Below the pieces are notes generated by a model. It was not told the DNA's origin and ran no database searches. It saw only the letters and a program-made list of their open reading frames with translations. DNA of 45,539 bases from a bacterium (lineage in GTDB: Bacteria; Pseudomonadota; Alphaproteobacteria; Ferrovibrionales; Ferrovibrionaceae). Shown in pieces: positions 37,439 to 45,362 of this stretch. A program made the translations under genes and the position numbers. The stretch lies in contig JALHMN010000016.1 of the NCBI GenBank assembly GCA_022844005.1, positions 1-45,539 on the forward strand, in the 5' to 3' direction. Each line of letters begins with the position of its first letter. The first letter of the stretch is position 1.

Positions 37439-37479
37439 TTAGAACGATCTACAGGTTAATTTGTCTTATTGGCAATTTG

Positions 37480-38040
37480 TCAAGTCGGTCCCTTGAGGTT
37501 CGCCATCAGGTTGCGGGCTATGGCGAGGTGGCGTTCGACCATTCGCTCGATCTCCGCCGCCGCCGCCTTCAGGACCGGCCCTTCGCCGGTGGCGGCATAG
37601 GTGCGGTGCAGCGCCAGCGCGTCGGCATGCACGCTCACCCGGGTTTCGACATAATGGCGGTCGAACTCCTCGCCGCTCATCTCGCCGAGGGCTTCCAGCT
37701 TCGCCTGATTGGCGGCATCGAGCCGCGCGGCGGGCGTGGCGAGCGAGTTCCGGCTGGCCGCCTCGCGCAACCGCTCGGTCGCCTTCACATGATCGGCCAG
37801 CATCAGGCGAGCGAAGGCCTTCACGTCGTCGCGGCTGGCCTTGTCGAGAGCGAGCCGCGCACTTTCGACCTCCATCAACTCGACCTGAAGCGCGACACGC
37901 AGATAGTCGCGCGCCGAACCGGCGATGGCGGCCTCGGCCCGCTGGGTGGAAGGCGGAGAGAGACCGGCGGTGCCCAGCACGGCCAGTGGCAAGGCGAGCA
38001 CCGCCGCGGCGGCAAGCATGCTGAAGGGGAAACGGGGCAT
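37480..38040 (-). CDS. DUF4142 domain-containing exported protein
   Basis: 186-residue protein with an N-terminal signal peptide (FPFSMLAAAAVLALPLAVLGTAG, about residues 4-26) and an all-helical ferritin-like DUF4142 domain. The domain is recognisable in DDVKAFARLMLADHVKATERLREAA, followed by EEFDRHYVETRVSVHADALALHRTYA and KAAAAEIERMVERHLAIARNL. Periplasmic location is likely; the family function is unknown though often linked to stress. ATG at 38040. Transcribed away from the aldo/keto reductase gene, with 150 bases between the starts. Confidence 0.85.
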   Translation of the reverse strand: MPRFPFSMLAAAAVLALPLAVLGTAGLSPPSTQRAEAAIAGSARDYLRVALQVELMEVESARLALDKASRDDVKAFARLMLADHVKATERLREAASRNSLATPAARLDAANQAKLEALGEMSGEEFDRHYVETRVSVHADALALHRTYAATGEGPVLKAAAAEIERMVERHLAIARNLMANLKGPT

Positions 38041-38190
38041 GGCCGGCTCCTGCGGCAGATTTGCGGGCGCCCGCGAAAGGCGCCCCTGCCGGGTCCAATC
38101 CCGAACGCCGCCCGAGGGTTCCGTACCCGGCGGGACTTGCCCCGGGCGGCGATCCGTCCAAGATGGCGGCAGAGCAGAAGGGGATATGCG

Positions 38191-39138
38191 ATGCAAAGCG
38201 TGCAACTGGGCCGATCCGGCATTGCCGTGCCGCCAGTGATCTTCGGCTGCAACGTCTTCGGCTGGACCATCGACAAGGGGCAGTCCTTCAAGCTTCTGGA
38301 TGCGCTGGTGGATTCGGGACTGAACGCGCTCGACACCGCCGACGTCTATTCGGTCTGGGCGCCGGGCAATTCGGGCGGCGAATCCGAGAGCATCATCGGC
38401 GAGTGGCTGAAGTCGCGCGGCCGGCGGAAGGACGTCCTGATCCTGACCAAGGGCGGGATCGAGATGCCGGGCAAGGGCAAGGGGCTTTCCGCCGCCTATC
38501 TCACCCGGGCGGTGGAGGATTCGCTGCAGCGGCTCGGCATCGAGACGATCGACCTCTACCAGGCCCATCGCGACGACGAGGTGACGCCGCACGAAGAGAC
38601 ACTCGGCGCCTTCCAGAAGATGATCGAGGCCGGCAAGGTGAGGGCGGTCGGTGCTTCCAACTTCTCGGTCGCCCGCTTCAAGGGCGCGCTGGCAGCCAGC
38701 GCCAAGCACGGCCTGCCGCGCTACGAGACCATGCAGCCGCACTACAACCTGATGGAACGCGGCATCGAGGCCGACCTGCTGCCGCTCTGCGCCGCCGAGG
38801 GCGTGGGCGTCATCCCCTATTATTCGCTCGCCTCTGGCTTCCTGTCGGGCAAATACCGGAGCGAGGCCGATTTCGGCAAGAGCCCGCGCGGCGCCCGGGG
38901 CGCCGGCAAGTACCTGGACGACAAGGGCAAGCGCGTGCTGGCCGCGCTGGACGCGGTGGCGGCGCGCTATCAGGCGACACCGGCGCAGGTGGCGCTCTCC
39001 TGGTTCAAGGGCCGGCCCGGTCTCGCCGCGCCGATCGCCAGCGTCACTACGCTCGAGCAGTTCGCCGATCTGGTGAAGGCCGCCCATCTCACGCTGGACG
39101 CCGAGGCGACCCAGGCGCTCGACGCCGCCAGCGCCTGA
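38191..39138 (+). CDS. Aldo/keto reductase
   Basis: 315-residue TIM-barrel NADPH-dependent reductase. The catalytic tetrad is visible as Asp48 and Tyr53 (LDTADVYS), Lys87 (TKGG) and His126 (AHRD). ASNFSVARF and PHYNLMERGIEADLLP are standard AKR segments, and the C-terminal IASVTTLEQFADLVKA holds cofactor-binding residues. It is closest in style to the YajO/AKR-like bacterial group. ATG at 38191. It leads a rightward run with the alpha/beta hydrolase (23 bases on) and GNAT genes, with no obvious shared pathway. Confidence 0.92.
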   Translation: MQSVQLGRSGIAVPPVIFGCNVFGWTIDKGQSFKLLDALVDSGLNALDTADVYSVWAPGNSGGESESIIGEWLKSRGRRKDVLILTKGGIEMPGKGKGLSAAYLTRAVEDSLQRLGIETIDLYQAHRDDEVTPHEETLGAFQKMIEAGKVRAVGASNFSVARFKGALAASAKHGLPRYETMQPHYNLMERGIEADLLPLCAAEGVGVIPYYSLASGFLSGKYRSEADFGKSPRGARGAGKYLDDKGKRVLAALDAVAARYQATPAQVALSWFKGRPGLAAPIASVTTLEQFADLVKAAHLTLDAEATQALDAASA

Positions 39139-39161
39139 CCCGGCAGAAAGGCCAAAGGTCC

Positions 39162-39914
39162 ATGCCCTTCCTGGAACGACCCGACGGCCGCATCCGATAC
39201 GAGGTGCATGGCGCGGGCTATCCGGTGCTGCTGTTCGCGCCGGGGGGCCTGCGCTCGCGCCTGGAGATGTGGCCGAGCCCACCCGGCGGCCCGGCACGGC
39301 CCTGGGTCGACTGGACCCGGGCACTGCCGGCGGCGGGCTTCACCGCCATCGCCATGGACCAGCGCAATGCCGGCCAGTCGCGGACCGAGATCAGGGCCGA
39401 TCACAGCTGGCACAGCTATACCGCCGATCACCTGGCGCTGATGGATCACCTCGGCTTCGGGCGCTTCCATGTGCTGGGCGGCTGCATCGGCGGCAGCTAT
39501 TGCCTGAACGCGGTGGCAATGGCGCCGAAGCGCGTGACGGCGGCGGTGCTGCAGAACCCGATCGGCCTGCACCCGGTGGAGCAGAACTATTTCCCCGACA
39601 GCCATGCTGAGTGGACGCGCGAGCAGCTGGCCGAGCGGCCGGAGTTGGACGAGGCGGCGATCGCCGCCTTCGGGCGGAACATGTGGGGCGGGGATTTCGT
39701 CTTCTGCGTCGACCGGGACTTCGCCAGGACCTGCCCGGTGCCCACGATGCTGCTGCCGGGCAGCGACGTGCCGCATCCGGCGGCGACCAGCGCGGAGCTG
39801 GCCGAGTTGCTGCCCGGGGTGGAAGTGCTGACCGATTGGCGCGGGCCCGCGCACCTGGCGGCGCAGGAGACGCGGGTGGTGGATTTCCTGCGCCGGCATA
39901 GGCCGGGCGCATAG
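39162..39914 (+). CDS. Alpha/beta hydrolase with cysteine nucleophile
   Basis: 250-residue alpha/beta hydrolase-fold protein. The oxyanion segment is LLFAPGGLRSRLEMW, then MDQRNAGQSRTEIRADHSWHSYTADHLALMDHLG. The nucleophile elbow is VLGGCIGGSY, so Cys108 replaces the usual Ser; Asp202 (LPGSDVPHP) and His231 (GPAHLAAQ) complete a Cys-Asp-His triad. Cys nucleophiles are known in dienelactone hydrolases but are rare in this fold. ATG at 39162, 23 bases after the aldo/keto reductase. Substrate unknown. Confidence 0.85.
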   Translation: MPFLERPDGRIRYEVHGAGYPVLLFAPGGLRSRLEMWPSPPGGPARPWVDWTRALPAAGFTAIAMDQRNAGQSRTEIRADHSWHSYTADHLALMDHLGFGRFHVLGGCIGGSYCLNAVAMAPKRVTAAVLQNPIGLHPVEQNYFPDSHAEWTREQLAERPELDEAAIAAFGRNMWGGDFVFCVDRDFARTCPVPTMLLPGSDVPHPAATSAELAELLPGVEVLTDWRGPAHLAAQETRVVDFLRRHRPGA

Positions 39915-39931
39915 CCGGGCGGCGCGCGGCC

Positions 39932-40414
39932 ATGGAGTCGGGCGACGGCATCCTCCTGCGCCGCGCCGTGGAGACCGACGCGGTGCATCTGCGGGCGATC
40001 CTCCACGACACTTTCGAGAGCACCTGGCGGCCCCAGCTCTCGGCCGCGGCGGCGCAGGCCTTTCTGATCGAGGATCGTGCGGCGGCCTATGTCGCCCGGC
40101 ATGGGACCGACTTCCGGGTGGCCGAGCGGGAGGGCGCGATCCTGGGCCTGGTGCATTGGCGGGACGATTTCGTCGAGGCCCTGCATGTGCGCCGGCGATT
40201 TGCCCGCAGCGGCCTGGGCGGCCGGCTGATGGACCTTGCCGAGACCGAGATCGCCCGGTCGGGCTTCGCCGCCGCCAGGCTGGAGACCGATACCTTCAAC
40301 ACGGCGGCGCAAGCCTTCTATCGCGCCCGGGGCTATCGCGAGGCGGGCCGCTATCCGGACACGGAGTGGAACAGCGGCCTGACGACGATCCTGTTCACGA
40401 AGACGCTCGGTTGA
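39932..40414 (+). CDS. GNAT-family N-acetyltransferase
   Basis: 160-residue acetyl-CoA-dependent acyltransferase. The fold is evident from ILLRRAVETDAVHLRAILHDTFEST, the central strand AILGLVHWRDDFVEALHVRRRFARSGLGGRLMDLAE with the acetyl-CoA pyrophosphate loop (R-x-x-G-x-G/A form in RRFARSGLGGRL), and DTFNTAAQAFYRARGYREAGRYPD. ATG at 39932, 17 bases after the hydrolase stop, so probably co-transcribed. Substrate cannot be stated. Confidence 0.9.
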   Translation: MESGDGILLRRAVETDAVHLRAILHDTFESTWRPQLSAAAAQAFLIEDRAAAYVARHGTDFRVAEREGAILGLVHWRDDFVEALHVRRRFARSGLGGRLMDLAETEIARSGFAAARLETDTFNTAAQAFYRARGYREAGRYPDTEWNSGLTTILFTKTLG

Positions 40415-40544
40415 GCGGCAAGGCGGCATGCGCCGGGGCGGGGCGGCACCAGACTTCGCGCCGGGCCGATGCCGCATTAGACTTCGGGAACGCGAGCCGG
40501 CGTAAAAGCGAACCGCCGGGCAAAGAAGAAACCGGGGAAACGCC

Positions 40545-42260
40545 ATGGCCGAGGACAGCAGCACCTATTGGAAGCGTTCGCGCGTCGAGGTGCGGGCGGC
40601 GGGCTTCGACCCCGACCGTGCCGCGCAGGCGAGCGCCATCGTCACCATCGCCAGCGCCTATACCAACGCGCATCGCTGCAACAACCGGGTGCGCGAGATC
40701 ACCGACCTGCTGGTCGAGCTCTTGGCCGAGCGCGGCGGTCAGGGCCTCATCGTCGGCGCGCCGGCAGTGTCGGACGCACTGACGCAAGGCACGCCCACCG
40801 CCGGCTACAGCCTGGTGTCGCGCGACGTCGCCGCCGATTGTTTCGAGATCGGCCACTATGCCCATCACGGCGACGCGATGATCGTGATTTCCGGCTGCGA
40901 CAAGACCGGCGCGGCGGCGCTGATGCCGCTCGCCCGCACAAACGCTTTTGGTCTCGTTCTGTATCCCGGCACCAGTTCGCCCGGCAGCGTCGCCTTCGGC
41001 CCCTGGGCGGCCAAGGGCGCGAACCTCACCATCATGGATTACGCGGAAGGGCGCGCCGCGGCCGAGGCCGGGCGGATCACCCAGAACGAGCTGCAGGAGC
41101 TGGAGCGGAACGTGCTGCCGGGCAGCGGCACCTGTGGCGCCATGTTCACCGCCAACACCATGTCGAGCCTCGCCGAGGCGATGGGCATGATGCTGCCGCG
41201 CGGCGCCTCGCACCCGGCCGACTACAAGGCCGGCAGCGACATCCATGCCGATGTGCGGGCGCAGGCGAAGGCTTCCGTCGACGCGCTGTACCGGCTGATC
41301 GAGGCCGGCATCCGCCCGCGCGACATCATGACCGAGAAGGCCTTCGAGAACGCCATCACCACCGTCTATGCCATGGGCGGATCGACCAACATGTACCTGC
41401 ACCTTCTCGCCATCGCGCGCGAAGCCCAGGTGCCGGTCGGCATCGAGCGGATCCAGGCGATCGGCGAGCGCGTACCGCTCCTCACCAACCTGCAGCCGCA
41501 CGGGCCCTATGCGATGACCAGCCTGCATGCGCTCGGCGGCGTGCCGGTGGTGATGAAGGAGCTGCTGGCGAACGGGTTCCTGCATGGCGATGCGATGACG
41601 GTGACGGGGCGGACGCTGGCGGAGAATCTCGAAGCCGTGCCGAGGCTCGATCAGCTGGGGGCGCAGGACATCGTCTTCCCGGTGGCGAAGCCGATCGCCG
41701 CGCCCAACAACCACATCAGCGTGCTGAAGGGGAACCTGGCGCCGGAAAGCTGTGTGCTGAAACTGTCGGGCAAGACGCTGGAGAAGGGCGAGTTCCGGGG
41801 CACCGCGCGGGTGTTCGAATCGGAAGCCGAGACCATGAAGGCGATCCGCGCCGGCGAGATCAAGCCCGGCACCGTCATCGTCGTCCGCAATGTCGGCCCC
41901 GTCGGCGGCCCCGGCATGCCGGAGATGGTGATGCTGACCATCCAGCTGCAGGGCCGCGGCCTCGCCGAGGACGTGGCGCTGATCACCGACGGCCGGTTCT
42001 CCGGCGTGTCGCACGGCATCCTGATCGGCCATATCTCGCCCGAGGCGGCGCGCGGCGGCCCGATCGCGGCGGTGCGCGACGGGGATAGCATCGTGATCGA
42101 TCCCCGCGCGCGGACGCTGACGCTGGACCTACCCGACGCAACGATCGCCGAGCGGATGAAGGGCTGGCGGGCGCCCGCCGCAGATCGGGTGCGGCCGGGT
42201 TCTGTGCACGACAAGTACGTCAAGCTGGTGTCGTCGGCGCATTACGGGTGCGTGCTGTAG
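40545..42260 (+). CDS. IlvD/Edd-family dehydratase
   Basis: 571-residue iron-sulfur dehydratase of the dihydroxy-acid/sugar-acid dehydratase family. Three cluster Cys are present: Cys45 (AHRCNNRV), Cys118 (ISGCDKTG) and Cys197 ([14 protein letters not shown]), the set found with [2Fe-2S] clusters. [22 protein letters not shown] contains the catalytic Ser loop. The [12 protein letters not shown] segment is nearer to dihydroxy-acid dehydratase (valine/isoleucine synthesis) than to arabinonate or xylonate dehydratases (GTCNTMGTASTM), but the rest is divergent. I therefore leave the substrate open and give no gene symbol. It stands alone, 130 bases after the GNAT gene. Confidence 0.88.
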   Translation: MAEDSSTYWKRSRVEVRAAGFDPDRAAQASAIVTIASAYTNAHRCNNRVREITDLLVELLAERGGQGLIVGAPAVSDALTQGTPTAGYSLVSRDVAADCFEIGHYAHHGDAMIVISGCDKTGAAALMPLARTNAFGLVLYPGTSSPGSVAFGPWAAKGANLTIMDYAEGRAAAEAGRITQNELQELERNVLPGSGTCGAMFTANTMSSLAEAMGMMLPRGASHPADYKAGSDIHADVRAQAKASVDALYRLIEAGIRPRDIMTEKAFENAITTVYAMGGSTNMYLHLLAIAREAQVPVGIERIQAIGERVPLLTNLQPHGPYAMTSLHALGGVPVVMKELLANGFLHGDAMTVTGRTLAENLEAVPRLDQLGAQDIVFPVAKPIAAPNNHISVLKGNLAPESCVLKLSGKTLEKGEFRGTARVFESEAETMKAIRAGEIKPGTVIVVRNVGPVGGPGMPEMVMLTIQLQGRGLAEDVALITDGRFSGVSHGILIGHISPEAARGGPIAAVRDGDSIVIDPRARTLTLDLPDATIAERMKGWRAPAADRVRPGSVHDKYVKLVSSAHYGCVL

Positions 42261-42293
42261 AGAGGCGCCGCGCCTTCAATCACTCGAGCTACC

Positions 42294-42599
42294 TCATGCC
42301 GGCGAGATCGTGAGCTTGAAGCCGAGTGCCTTGGCGACCTTCGCCACGGTGGCGAAACTGGGATTGCCTCCGGGCGACAGTGACCGATGGAGCCCTTCGC
42401 GGGTCACGCCCACCTCGCGGGCGAGCTGCGCCAGATTGCGCGCCCGCGCCACATGGCCGAGGGCGATGGCGACGACGGAGGGATCATCGGCGCATTCCGC
42501 CATGATGCCCTTCATGTAGCGCTGGATGTCGTCTTCGGTCTCGAGCTTTTCGGCGATGTCGAAACGACGGAACCTCGTCCGCTTTTCATCGGCGCCCAT
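42294..42599 (-). CDS. HigA-like antitoxin (addiction module antidote)
   Basis: 101-residue DNA-binding antitoxin. An N-terminal FRRFDIAEKLETEDDIQRYMKGIMAEC region precedes a helix-turn-helix (about residues 50-95) with ARNLAQLAREVGVTREGLHRSLSPGGNPSFATVAKVAKALGFKL, the pattern of the antidote family paired with RelE-type killers. ATG at 42599 lies 2 bases after the toxin stop; an earlier ATG at 42614 would overlap the toxin gene and is less likely. It neutralises the toxin and should repress the operon by binding near the toxin start. Confidence 0.9.
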   Translation of the reverse strand: MGADEKRTRFRRFDIAEKLETEDDIQRYMKGIMAECADDPSVVAIALGHVARARNLAQLAREVGVTREGLHRSLSPGGNPSFATVAKVAKALGFKLTISPA

Positions 42600-42601
42600 G
42601 G

Positions 42602-42895
42602 CTAGGCCTTCCATTCCTGCAATATCTGCTTCGCCTTCGAGACATCCCGCTTCTGGCTGGATTTGTCGCCGCCGGCCAGCAACAGGACGACCGACCGGCC
42701 CTCTTTCGCGAGATAGATCCGATAGCCGGGACCGAACGCTATCCGCAGTTCCGACACGCCATCACCGACCGCCTTCACATCGCCGAAGTTGCCGGCCTGA
42801 ATGCGGGTCAGGCGAATGAGGATCCGGTCCTTGGCTTCAAGGTCGCGCAGCCCATCGAACCAACGCGAGAAGTCGGCGCTCTCGATCAGCTCCAT
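42602..42895 (-). CDS. RelE/ParE-family toxin (HigB-like)
   Basis: 97-residue toxin, probably a ribosome-dependent mRNA interferase. The family pattern SADFSRWFDGLRDLEAKDRILIRLTRIQAGNFGDVKAVGDGVSELRIAFGPGYRIYLAKEG is complete, as is LLLAGGDKSSQKRDVSKAKQIL with the basic Lys/Arg cluster used by this group. Toxin precedes antitoxin, the higBA order. ATG at 42895 is three bases from the inverted repeat at 42899-42914. Both genes look intact. Confidence 0.92.
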   Translation of the reverse strand: MELIESADFSRWFDGLRDLEAKDRILIRLTRIQAGNFGDVKAVGDGVSELRIAFGPGYRIYLAKEGRSVVLLLAGGDKSSQKRDVSKAKQILQEWKA

Positions 42896-42898
42896 GTC

Positions 42899-42914
42899 GT
42901 GATTTATAGATCAC
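42899..42914. promoter_or_regulatory. Probable autoregulatory operator of the higBA-like pair
   Basis: GTGAT-TTATAG-ATCAC is a 5-base inverted repeat with a six-base spacer directly upstream of the toxin ATG. A second, looser copy in opposite orientation, ACAAATCAC at 42936-42944, pairs with GTGATTTAT at 42899-42907. The segment is AT-rich against its surroundings, as expected for a promoter. Binding by the antitoxin is inferred from the usual arrangement. Confidence 0.65.
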
Positions 42915-43062
42915 GATCACTTGAAGTGTCCAACTACAAATCACGCTTTCCAGGGGGTTGAAGCGTTTTGGAACGCCGGAACTGCTTCTCAGCCGGTTCC
43001 GGCCATGTCCGTCCGCCGCTCGCCGAGCACGGTCAAGATGCCGAAGGATCACAGAGAAATCT

Positions 43063-43137
43063 TGGTAGCGAGGGAGGGATTTGAACCCCCGACCAAGGGA
43101 TTATGATTCCCCTGCTCTACCACTGAGCTACCTCGCC
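43063..43137 (-). tRNA. tRNA-Met (anticodon CAT)
   Basis: A complete 75-base cloverleaf on the minus strand. The acceptor is GGCGAGG pairing with CCTCGCT (first pair G-U), discriminator A, encoded CCA at 43065-43063. The D-stem is GCTC/GAGC; the anticodon stem is GGGGA/TCCCT around loop ATCATAA, anticodon CAT; the T-arm loop is TTCAAAT. It resembles alphaproteobacterial elongator tRNA-Met (no initiator-type GGG/CCC anticodon stem). A lysidine-modified tRNA-Ile2 cannot be fully excluded. The toxin-antitoxin genes lie on its 3' side. Confidence 0.93.
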
Positions 43138-43226
43138 ACGCGGCCGGAAGGCCGGAGGGCGCCTATCTAGTTCCCCGGCCGGGCGAGGTCAATCGAAACA
43201 GCGCGTCGCGCCCCGGCCGCTGCCCC

Positions 43227-44063
43227 TCAATTGAGCCGCCGGCGCAGACCCTGGAGCGCCGCCGTCAGCCGGGCGCGCAGCCGGGCGTCGGAAGCGGTGG
43301 CGAGCGCCTGTTCGAAGGCGGCGATGCCGGCATTGAGGTTGCCGGTCTTGGCCTCGATCTCGCCCAGTTCGAACCAGAGCGGCGTGTCGGTCGGCGCGAG
43401 GTCGGTCATCGAGCGGAGCGTCTCGGCCGCATGCGCGGTGTCGCCCGCCTTGAGGGCGCGGATCTTGATGTTGTTCTGCAGGCGCAGCAGCACCGTGCGC
43501 GGATCGACCGTCTGGTGATGCTCGGGCAGGAGCGCGGCGTCGGCGCCCATCATGGTGCTGAGGAGGCCGCGCATCCCGGCGGCGCCGAGCGTGCGGCCGC
43601 CGTTGAAGGGGTCGAGCACCAGGCGCTGGCCGGCGGCCTCGAGCCGGAGCAGGAAATGCCCCGGGAAGGCGAGGCCGTGGATGGCGAGGCCGGCGCGGCG
43701 GCCGATGTCGATGTAGAGGATGCCGAGGGCGACGGGCAGGCCCTTGCGGCGGTCGATCACGCGGATGAGGTTGGCGTTCTGCAGGTCGTCATAGGTGCGC
43801 TCGTCGCCGGCATAGCCGTAGAGTTCGTGCATGATGGTGCGCAGGCCGGTGGCTATGGCCTCGGCATCGTCGAGACCGCCGACCGCCGCGGCGACGGCGG
43901 CGCCGATTTCGGCCAGATGCGCGCGGTAGCGCTCGAGCGGCACTTCCGGGCGGTCGAGGGCGGCGAGAAGCAGCGCCGCCTCGCCGATATCCACCGCCTC
44001 GCCGGGGCCGGCGCCGATCGCCCGCAGCGCGGCGTGCAGATCTTCGCGGGAAAGAATCGTCAA
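43227..44063 (-). CDS. SirB1/transglutaminase-like protein with TPR tail
   Basis: 278-residue protein. Residues about 35-180 form the SirB1/transglutaminase-like domain (LRTIMHELYGYAGDERTYDDLQNANLIRVIDRRKGLPVALGILYIDIGRRAG, then GHFLLRLEAAGQRLVLDPFNGGRTL). No catalytic Cys is seen, as is usual for this group. The C-terminus is a short TPR-like helical array (TLRSMTDLAPTDTPLWFELGEIEAKTGNLNAGIAAFEQALA). The start is TTG at 44063, 9 bases after yraN and preceded by GAGGTGA; no in-frame ATG fits. Function unknown. Confidence 0.88.
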   Translation of the reverse strand: MTILSREDLHAALRAIGAGPGEAVDIGEAALLLAALDRPEVPLERYRAHLAEIGAAVAAAVGGLDDAEAIATGLRTIMHELYGYAGDERTYDDLQNANLIRVIDRRKGLPVALGILYIDIGRRAGLAIHGLAFPGHFLLRLEAAGQRLVLDPFNGGRTLGAAGMRGLLSTMMGADAALLPEHHQTVDPRTVLLRLQNNIKIRALKAGDTAHAAETLRSMTDLAPTDTPLWFELGEIEAKTGNLNAGIAAFEQALATASDARLRARLTAALQGLRRRLN

Positions 44064-44072
44064 ACCATCACC

Positions 44073-44456
44073 TCAGGGCCTCCAGGCATCGGGTACATGA
44101 TGCGGCAGACGCCCGGCCGCCACCAGCACCAGATCGAACCGCCGGTCGAGCCCGGCCAGGGCGGGCCGCGCGGCGACGAAGGCCTCGGAGGCGCGTTCGA
44201 TCCGCCGGCGCTGGCGGGCGCCGACCGATTCCAGCGCCAGGTCGCGGAGCGCCCGGCGCTTCACCTCGACGAAAACCAGCATGCGGCCGCGCCGGGCGAT
44301 CAGGTCCACCTCGCCCACCGGCAGGCGCAGGTCGCGGGCCAGGATGCGGTAGCCCTTCAGGCGGAGCAGCCAGGCGGCCAGGGTTTCGGCCAGATGGCCG
44401 CGGGCCAGCGCCTGCTGGCGGAAACGGTCGGGTGGCGCCGGCCGGTCACGCGCCAT
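44073..44456 (-). CDS. yraN: UPF0102 family protein YraN
   Basis: 127-residue endonuclease-like fold protein. GEVDLIARRGRMLVFVEVKRR matches the family core, with the acidic and Lys residues of a restriction-nuclease-like site (D, E-x-K). The N-terminal RGHLAETLAAWLLRLKGYRILARDLR is also typical. ATG at 44456 overlaps the end of rsmI by 11 bases. The rsmI-yraN-lpoA neighbourhood is conserved across proteobacteria. The molecular function of YraN is not settled. Confidence 0.93.
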   Translation of the reverse strand: MARDRPAPPDRFRQQALARGHLAETLAAWLLRLKGYRILARDLRLPVGEVDLIARRGRMLVFVEVKRRALRDLALESVGARQRRRIERASEAFVAARPALAGLDRRFDLVLVAAGRLPHHVPDAWRP

Positions 44457-45360
44457 CGGGCCGGCGCCGGGTCAAGGCCATGGCATAGACCTCGCGCTTC
44501 GGCCGCCCCGTCGCCGCCGCCACCGCCTTGGCGGCTTCCGCCGGCGACATGCTGGCGAGCGCGCGGTCGAGCAGCGCCTCGGTGGTCTCGGCCGCCGCCT
44601 CCGCCTCGCCTTCGGCCGGCGGGGCGACGAGCAGCGTGATCTCCCCCTTCGGGGTCGCCGCCGTCTCGTAATGGGCAGCGAGCGCAGGGAGGGTCTCGCG
44701 GCGCACTTCCTCGAAATACTTGGTGAGTTCGCGGGCGACGGCCGCTTCGCGGGGGCCGAGCACGGCGGCGAGGTCGGCCAGGGTCTCGGCCAGGCGATGC
44801 GGCGCCTCGTAGAAGACGAGCGTCGCCTCGATGCCCTGCAGCGCGGCGATGGCGGTACGCCGGGCGGCGGATTTGGCGGGGAGGAAGCCCGCGAAGAGGA
44901 AACGGTCGGTCGGCAGGCCCGCCACGGTGAGGGCGGCGGTGACGGCGGAAGGCCCCGGAATCGGCACCACCTTCAGCCCGGCGGAGACGGCGCCGCGCAC
45001 CAGCTTGTAGCCGGGGTCGGAGACGAGCGGCGTGCCGGCGTCCGACACCAGCGCCACCCGGCCGCCACCCTCGATGCGGGCGAGGAGTTGGGGCCGGGCG
45101 GCTTCGGCATTGTGCTCGTGATAGGGGGTGAGCGGCGTCTTGATGCCGTGGCGGGCGAGAAAGGCGCCGGTGGTGCGGGTATCCTCGCAGGCGATCACAT
45201 CGGCGCCCGCCAGCACGTCGAGGGCGCGGAGCGTGATGTCGCGCGCGTTGCCGATGGGCGTGGCTACGATATAGAGGGCCGGCGGCAGCGGTCGCGATTG
45301 TTCGCGGCCCCGGCGGTCGATATCGTCGGCCTTCGTTTCCGTGTCGTCGATCGGGTTCAC
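44446..45360 (-). CDS. rsmI: 16S rRNA (cytidine-1402-2'-O)-methyltransferase
   Basis: 304-residue tetrapyrrole-methylase-fold enzyme that 2'-O-methylates C1402 in the ribosomal P site. It shows ALYIVATPIGNARDITLRALDVLAGADVIACEDTRTTG, VSDAGTPLVSDPGYKLV and VPIPGPSAVTAALTVAGLPTDRFLFAGFLP, all diagnostic of RsmI. GTG at 45360 (VNPIDD) was chosen as the start. It leaves only two bases before the divergent lipoprotein gene, so each promoter must lie within the other gene or the true starts are further in. Confidence 0.95.
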   Translation of the reverse strand: MNPIDDTETKADDIDRRGREQSRPLPPALYIVATPIGNARDITLRALDVLAGADVIACEDTRTTGAFLARHGIKTPLTPYHEHNAEAARPQLLARIEGGGRVALVSDAGTPLVSDPGYKLVRGAVSAGLKVVPIPGPSAVTAALTVAGLPTDRFLFAGFLPAKSAARRTAIAALQGIEATLVFYEAPHRLAETLADLAAVLGPREAAVARELTKYFEEVRRETLPALAAHYETAATPKGEITLLVAPPAEGEAEAAAETTEALLDRALASMSPAEAAKAVAAATGRPKREVYAMALTRRRPDGA

Positions 45361-45362
45361 CC

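Larger units (their letters stand above)
36968..37479. other. 512-base non-coding region between convergent genes
   Basis: No credible gene is visible on either strand. The left third is GC-rich and holds three tandem stem-loops (36983-37071). The middle has an AT-richer patch (about 37138-37190), a 10-base tandem repeat (37195-37218) and a CCGGC-TTAG-GCCGG hairpin (about 37236-37249). The right end (about 37424-37479) is again AT-rich and carries a TTGTATAC palindrome. The mixture of composition and structure is unlike the rest of the window. It could be a remnant of a lost gene or mobile element, or encode a structured RNA. Confidence 0.7.

Noticed and set aside
37223-37459. 78-codon open frame in the ahpF-DUF4142 gap
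   Set aside because: No ribosome site, no recognisable family, biased composition, and it runs across the repeats and palindromes of the non-coding region.
24891-42260. Complete sulfoquinovose Entner-Doudoroff pathway (SDR, IlvD-type dehydratase, HpaI aldolase, aldehyde handling)
   Set aside because: The families match in part, but there is no sulfoquinovosidase (GH31), lactonase or sulfolactate lyase, and the IlvD gene is far from the cluster. The substrate cannot be assigned.
42975-43003. Rho-independent terminator after tRNA-Met
   Set aside because: GCCGGAAC and GTTCCGGC can pair across a 13-base loop, but no U-run follows in the transcribed direction.
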